Source: Pseudonocardia benzenivorans CB1190
GTDB taxonomy: Bacteria; Actinomycetota; Actinomycetes; Mycobacteriales; Pseudonocardiaceae
NCBI RefSeq assembly: GCF_000196675.2
Contig: NC_015312.1
Span: forward strand, 4,154,001 to 4,218,000
Direction of reading: 5' to 3'
DNA: 64,000 nt
Shown: one piece after another, positions 60,899 through 64,000 of the stretch
Layout: each line of letters opens with the position of its first letter
Numbering within the stretch: position 1 is the stretch's first letter
Notes under the pieces: generated by a model
Seen by the model: the letters and a program-made list of their open reading frames with translations, nothing else
The model's database searches: none
Told to the model about the DNA's origin: nothing
Program-made: the position numbers and the translations under genes

Positions 60899-61447
60899 TC
60901 AGGCGCTGCGCGGGCGCGGGATGCGGGCCTCGAGGTCGGCCCTGCGGGCCAGGGTCGCCGTGTCGCGGGTGAGGTGGTAGTGCCCGTGGTGGGAGCGGTT
61001 GCAGCGGTACGACCGCATCGGCAGCGCGCCCAGCGACTCGAACTCGCGAGCGGCCTGCTCCGCCGACTCGCGGTCGGGGTAGATGACCTTCCCGTCGCCA
61101 CGGGTCCCCTGCCGCCTGGCGACCGCCCCCGACAGCTCTGCGCGGCTGGGCTGGCAGAACTGCGGCCCGCCGTCGGAACGCAGCCGCGCGTGCCGCAGCA
61201 CGACCGCAGCGCGGGCCGGGTCGCGGACGGGCCTGCGCTGGGCCGGGATGAGCGGCGTCGCCGGTGCGCCCGTGGGCTGCTGGTCAGAGCTCCGGTCGGC
61301 CTGCGCGGGGATGAACGGGACGACGGTGCCGCCCGCGCGGTCGGCGGAGGACCCAGGGGCGCCGACCACCGCGTCCTGCTCCGGGCGGCGGGCCTCCGCC
61401 GCGCGGGTCGCGTCGCCCTCGATGTTCCGGTCGGTGTCCCGGTCCAT
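60899..61447 (-). CDS. Hypothetical protein with Cys/His-rich C-terminus
   Basis: A 182-residue protein. The N-terminal ~60 residues are acidic and disordered-looking (MDRDTDRNIEGDATRAAEARRPEQDAVVG). The C-terminal part has VIYPDRESAEQAAREFESLGALPMRSYRCNRSHHGHYHLTR, a pattern shared by small actinobacterial proteins that end in a Cys/His cluster followed by HYHLT or HWHLT, probably zinc- or nucleic-acid-linked. I chose the ATG at 61447 because GGAGGAC precedes it directly; the ATG at 61477 has no such site. The function is unknown. Confidence 0.65.
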   Translation of the reverse strand: MDRDTDRNIEGDATRAAEARRPEQDAVVGAPGSSADRAGGTVVPFIPAQADRSSDQQPTGAPATPLIPAQRRPVRDPARAAVVLRHARLRSDGGPQFCQPSRAELSGAVARRQGTRGDGKVIYPDRESAEQAAREFESLGALPMRSYRCNRSHHGHYHLTRDTATLARRADLEARIPRPRSA

Positions 61448-61809
61448 GTCGTCCTCCGATCGCCGTTGACCGAGCATCGCGGATTCCCCGGCGTGTCGTT
61501 AGCGCTCGCGCCGCCGCTTCGCTCGTTCGTGTGACACGGCGACTATCGGTCACCGAACGTCATGTCAGGCCGCCGTCCGTGCGCGATGACCACCGGATCG
61601 GACGCTGCTGCGCCGACCGCCCGGATCACCGCAGGTGAACAGCACGTCGACGACGGGTCACGCGTGCCTGCGCGATCGTGCGGTCCGGACGGGTCAGCAC
61701 ACGACGACCCGACGCCGAGGGCCCTATGTTCGGAGGAGGTCGTCACGACTCGGGGCGCACGGGGGGATCGACGTCCCCCGTTCCGCGCCCGGATGCGGGA
61801 GGGGCTCGC
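61448..61809. other. Intergenic region between divergent hypotheticals
   Basis: 362 bp without a convincing gene. An in-frame ATG at 61726 could extend the next protein by 28 residues (MFGGGRHDSGRTGG...), but it lacks a ribosome binding site. A TATGTT at 61724-61729 could be a -10 for the downstream gene. No repeats or palindromes of note. Confidence 0.4.
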
Positions 61810-62331
61810 GTGCACTGGACGGACGCCTTCGACGCGACCGGGGAAGGCCCCGGCGTGTTCGCCGTGGCGCCCGCACACCGCGGCGCCGTCGTCGACTGGG
61901 CCGTCCGTCGTGGCCTCCCGGCCGTCGCGACGCGCGAGGTCGGCGCACCCGCCGTCGACGCCTGGGGGGTGCTCGACGGGGGCGTCCTCCGGCTGCACCC
62001 GCACAGCCGGCCGGACGCCCTCGCGCCGGGCGTGCGCGTCGTCGGGTGGTGTGCGCTGCGACTCGCCGCCGGCGAGCTGGGTTTCGACGTGCCCGCCGAG
62101 GCGCTGCCCGGTGAGCCCGGACCGGTGCCGGACGCGGCGACCCTGCACCGCCGCGCGGCGGTCACCGTGCCACCCGACCCCGCCCCGGTCGAGCAGGCCG
62201 AGATGCTCGCGACCTGCATCGACGCGACGACCCTGCGCTGGGTGGCCTCGGCGCTCGCGGCCACCCCGGTCGTCCGGCCGGTCGCGCCGTCGCCGCGGCC
62301 ACGGCACCGTTCGCAGGTCGGCGGGGTCTGA
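61810..62331 (+). CDS. Hypothetical protein preceding dinB2
   Basis: A 173-residue protein (VHWTDAFDATGEGPGVFAVAPAHRGAVVDWAVRRGLPAVATREVGAPAVDAWGVLDGGVLRLHPHSRPDALAPGVRVVGWCALRLAAGELG). I do not recognise the family. It contains no membrane segment or known motif. The GTG start has GGGAGGGG just upstream. It ends 17 bp before dinB2, so the two may be functionally linked or simply adjacent. The C-terminus is basic and Pro-rich (RPVAPSPRPRHRSQVGGV). Confidence 0.6.
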   Translation: MHWTDAFDATGEGPGVFAVAPAHRGAVVDWAVRRGLPAVATREVGAPAVDAWGVLDGGVLRLHPHSRPDALAPGVRVVGWCALRLAAGELGFDVPAEALPGEPGPVPDAATLHRRAAVTVPPDPAPVEQAEMLATCIDATTLRWVASALAATPVVRPVAPSPRPRHRSQVGGV

Positions 62332-62336
62332 CCGGC

Positions 62337-62349
62337 CACACTGGTCGGG
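62337..62349 (+). promoter_or_regulatory. Possible -10 box giving a leaderless dinB2 transcript
   Basis: CACACT (62337-62342) ends 7 bp before the GTG start at 62349, the same spacing seen at the DUF1707 gene. No ribosome binding site precedes this GTG. No clear -35 was seen, so this is tentative. Confidence 0.35.
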
Positions 62350-63392
62350 TGTCGCCGACCCGCTGGGTGCTGCACGTCGACCTCGACCAGTTCATCGCCG
62401 CGGTCGAGGTGCGGCGCCGTCCGGAGCTCGCCGGGCGGCCCGTCGTCGTCGGGGGCAACGGGGACCCCTCGGAACGGGCGGTCGTCGCCACCGCGTCCTA
62501 CGAGGCGCGCGAGTTCGGGGTGCGTTCGGGGATGCCCCTGCGGGTCGCGGCCCGGCGGTGTCCCGACGCCGTCTTCCTGCCCTCGGACGGCCCCGCCTAC
62601 GAGGAGGCGTCCGAGCGGGTCATGGCCGTGCTGCGCTCGTTCCCCGTCGTCGTCGAGGTGCTGGGATGGGACGAGGCGTTCCTCGGCGCCGTCACCGACG
62701 ACCCCGAGGCGCTCGCCCACGACGTGCAGCGGGCCGTCACCGAGCGGACCGGACTCTCCTGCACCGTCGGGATCGGGGACAACACCCTGCGCGCCAAGAT
62801 CGCCACGGAGTTCGGCAAGCCGGCGGGGACGTTCCGGCTGACCCGCTTCAACTGGTTCGCGACGATGGGCGACCGGCCGACGACCGCGCTGTGGGGCATC
62901 GGCACCCGCACCGCGCGCCGGCTCACCGAGCTCGGGTACACGACCGTCACCGAGCTGGCCGAGGCCCGCCCCTCCGACCTCGCCGAGCGTATCGGTCCCG
63001 CGATGGGGCCGTACTACGTACAGCTGGCCCGTGGCATCGGTCGCGAGGAGGTGTCCGACGCGCCGCACGTCGCGCGCTCGCGCAGCCGGGAGACGACGTT
63101 CCAGCAGAACCTCGAGAGCTGGGCGGCCGTGCGCGAGGAGGTCGCGGCGCTCGCGCTGCGGGTCGCCGACGACGTCCGGGCCGAGGGCAGGCCTGCGCTG
63201 CGGGTGGGGGTCAAGGTGCGGTTCGCGCCGTTCACGACGCGGGGCCGGAGCGCGACGTTGCCGGCCCCGACCTCCGACCCTGACGACCTCGTCGCCGCCG
63301 CGCTCGCCGTGCTCGACCTGTTCGAGGAGCGGAACCGGCAGCGTCCGGTGCGGCTGCTCGGGGTGCGCGCGGAGTTCGGCCCGCCTCCCTGA
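62349..63392 (+). CDS. dinB2: Y-family DNA polymerase, DinB2 type
   Basis: A 347-residue translesion polymerase close to mycobacterial DinB2 (Rv3056-like). Catalytic acidic residues are D11 (HVDLDQF) and D108-E109 (LGWDEAFL). The N-terminal RWVLHVDLDQFIAAVEVRRRPELAGRPVVVGG, YEAREFGVRSGMPLRVAARRCPDAVFLP, TGLSCTVGIGDNTLRAKIATEFGKPAG and LWGIGTRTARRLTELG match that group. The residue after Phe15, at the steric-gate position, is Ile16, non-aromatic like Leu14 of mycobacterial DinB2. There is no C-terminal beta-clamp motif (QxxLxLF), also as in DinB2. The start is a GTG. Confidence 0.9.
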   Translation: MSPTRWVLHVDLDQFIAAVEVRRRPELAGRPVVVGGNGDPSERAVVATASYEAREFGVRSGMPLRVAARRCPDAVFLPSDGPAYEEASERVMAVLRSFPVVVEVLGWDEAFLGAVTDDPEALAHDVQRAVTERTGLSCTVGIGDNTLRAKIATEFGKPAGTFRLTRFNWFATMGDRPTTALWGIGTRTARRLTELGYTTVTELAEARPSDLAERIGPAMGPYYVQLARGIGREEVSDAPHVARSRSRETTFQQNLESWAAVREEVAALALRVADDVRAEGRPALRVGVKVRFAPFTTRGRSATLPAPTSDPDDLVAAALAVLDLFEERNRQRPVRLLGVRAEFGPPP

Positions 63393-63400
63393 CCCGCAGC

Positions 63401-63448
63401 GCCGCCGGTCAGGACGGCCGCCGGTCAGGACGGCCGCCGGTCAGGAGA
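63401..63448. repeat. Three 16-bp tandem repeats at a convergent junction
   Basis: GCCGCCGGTCAGGACG at 63401-63416 and 63417-63432, then a third copy differing in the last two bases (63433-63448). The third copy contains the TGA stop of the minus-strand gene, so repeat slippage could alter the end of that gene. Confidence 0.85.
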
Positions 63449-64000
63449 CGGGGCGCCAGGCCGCGCGGCGCAGCGCCCGGTACACGACGCCCGCGTCGCC
63501 GAGCCGACGGCGCAGCAGCCGCTCCAGCCCGCCGATCGGGTAGAGGTTCTGCGGCGCGCGGGAGTCCTTGTAGCCGTGGGAGGCATAGCGCGCCAACGTC
63601 GCCTGGCTCAGCGCCGCCATCGCGGCGGCCTCTCCCGCGGCCAGGGCGGCACTGCACTCCAGCCGCACCACACCGGCCCACGGCGACCCTGGCGCGGTGG
63701 GCAGCCGCAGGTACCAGGTGTGGCGCCGCCACGACGTGCCCAGCAGGAACACCGGGGTCCGCTCGCCCGGCGCCAGCGCCGCGACGACCGGGTCCAGCGC
63801 GGGCGGCAGGTACCGCGTGCGGTGGGTCTTGATGTAGCCCAGCGCCCGGGGCAGGTGCTGGCGGCCGCGCAGCGGACCGTCGACGACGAGCAGGTCGTCC
63901 TCGGGGAGACCACCCGCCTCACGGGCCCGGGTGGCCGCCTCGACCTCGATCTCGCCGAGGCGGTGCTGCAGGGCCAGCCCGAGGGTCTGCGCGGGCGCCA
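63441..64000 (-). CDS. Conserved hypothetical protein, C-terminal part (5' end outside window), possibly NurA-like
   Basis: The frame is open to the window edge; about 185 residues are visible. It reads LLVVDGPLRGRQHLPRALGYIKTHRTRYLPPALDPVVAALAPGERTPVFLLGTSWRRHTWYLRLP, then PWAGVVRLECSAAL and KDSRAPQNLYPIGGLERLLRRRLGDAGVVYRALRRAAWRPVS. The VVDGPL...GYIKTH spacing and the C-terminal APQNLYPIGGLE resemble NurA-domain proteins that pair with HerA-like ATPases, but I am not certain. No partner is visible; it would lie outside the window. The last codons overlap the 16-bp repeats. Confidence 0.65.
   Translation of the reverse strand, partial: APAQTLGLALQHRLGEIEVEAATRAREAGGLPEDDLLVVDGPLRGRQHLPRALGYIKTHRTRYLPPALDPVVAALAPGERTPVFLLGTSWRRHTWYLRLPTAPGSPWAGVVRLECSAALAAGEAAAMAALSQATLARYASHGYKDSRAPQNLYPIGGLERLLRRRLGDAGVVYRALRRAAWRPVS

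Overview
The window is very GC-rich (roughly three quarters G+C), gene-dense actinobacterial chromosome, most like Pseudonocardia or a close relative in the Pseudonocardiaceae. I base this on codon use and on lineage-typical genes: a PAC2-family protein, a DUF1707 protein, an Rv2466c-like DsbA protein, a DinB2-type Y-family polymerase and a short-form 6-phosphogluconate dehydrogenase paired with G6PDH. No rRNA, tRNA or CRISPR array was seen. All family assignments are from reading the translations; no database search was run.

Layout. 1-1.1 kb: the end of a membrane/hydrolase protein and a thioredoxin. 1.3-7.2 kb: a complete glyoxylate-to-glycerate operon (hyi, glxR, gcl, glxK) divergent from an IclR regulator. 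7.2-14.6 kb: a UTRA-type GntR regulator, a fused PabB-PabC enzyme, an L,D-transpeptidase lipoprotein behind an unusual structured leader, an esterase-like membrane protein and an MprF-type protein. 14.6-17.8 kb: TetR, SDR and acyl-CoA ligase. 17.8-19.4 kb: a cassette of ten inverted repeat half-sites around a frameshifted DUF559 gene. 19.4-22.3 kb: YkvA, PadR, and a two-gene unit of a CooC-like ATPase and an SCO5389-like protein. 22.5-26.7 kb: FAH hydrolase, flavin monooxygenase, MBL hydrolase and LysR. 26.9-31.2 kb: gnd-zwf, GNAT and a methyltransferase. 31.2-34.6 kb: a large ATPase regulator and a small membrane protein. 34.6-36.1 kb: an IS110-type element. 36.1-47.9 kb: a catabolic region with cobalt-type nitrile hydratase, a BBE-like flavoprotein, GntR, an orphan peptide-binding lipoprotein, two Rieske oxygenases with a HicB-like protein between them, an alcohol dehydrogenase and a ThDP enzyme. 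48-59 kb: DUF1707 protein, DsbA-like protein, MFS, PAC2, pyruvate-dehydrogenase-E1-like enzyme with a divergent Lrp, serine hydrolase, and a GntR-MFS-quinone oxidoreductase operon. 59-64 kb: hypotheticals, dinB2 and a partial conserved protein.

The most unusual content is repeat DNA. About 40 bp palindromes with the core GTGAGTGGCG occur five times. Four sit at convergent gene junctions, where they touch or supply stop codons; the fifth lies in frame inside a GNAT acetyltransferase gene. A second family, built on GCGCAACCTCAC and its complement, brackets the broken DUF559 gene with five half-sites on each side. Other points worth following up are a leaderless DUF1707 gene under three 11-bp-phased repeats, a two-hairpin leader before the L,D-transpeptidase, a probable bridge-RNA region in the IS110 element, and a DinB2 with isoleucine at the inferred steric-gate position.
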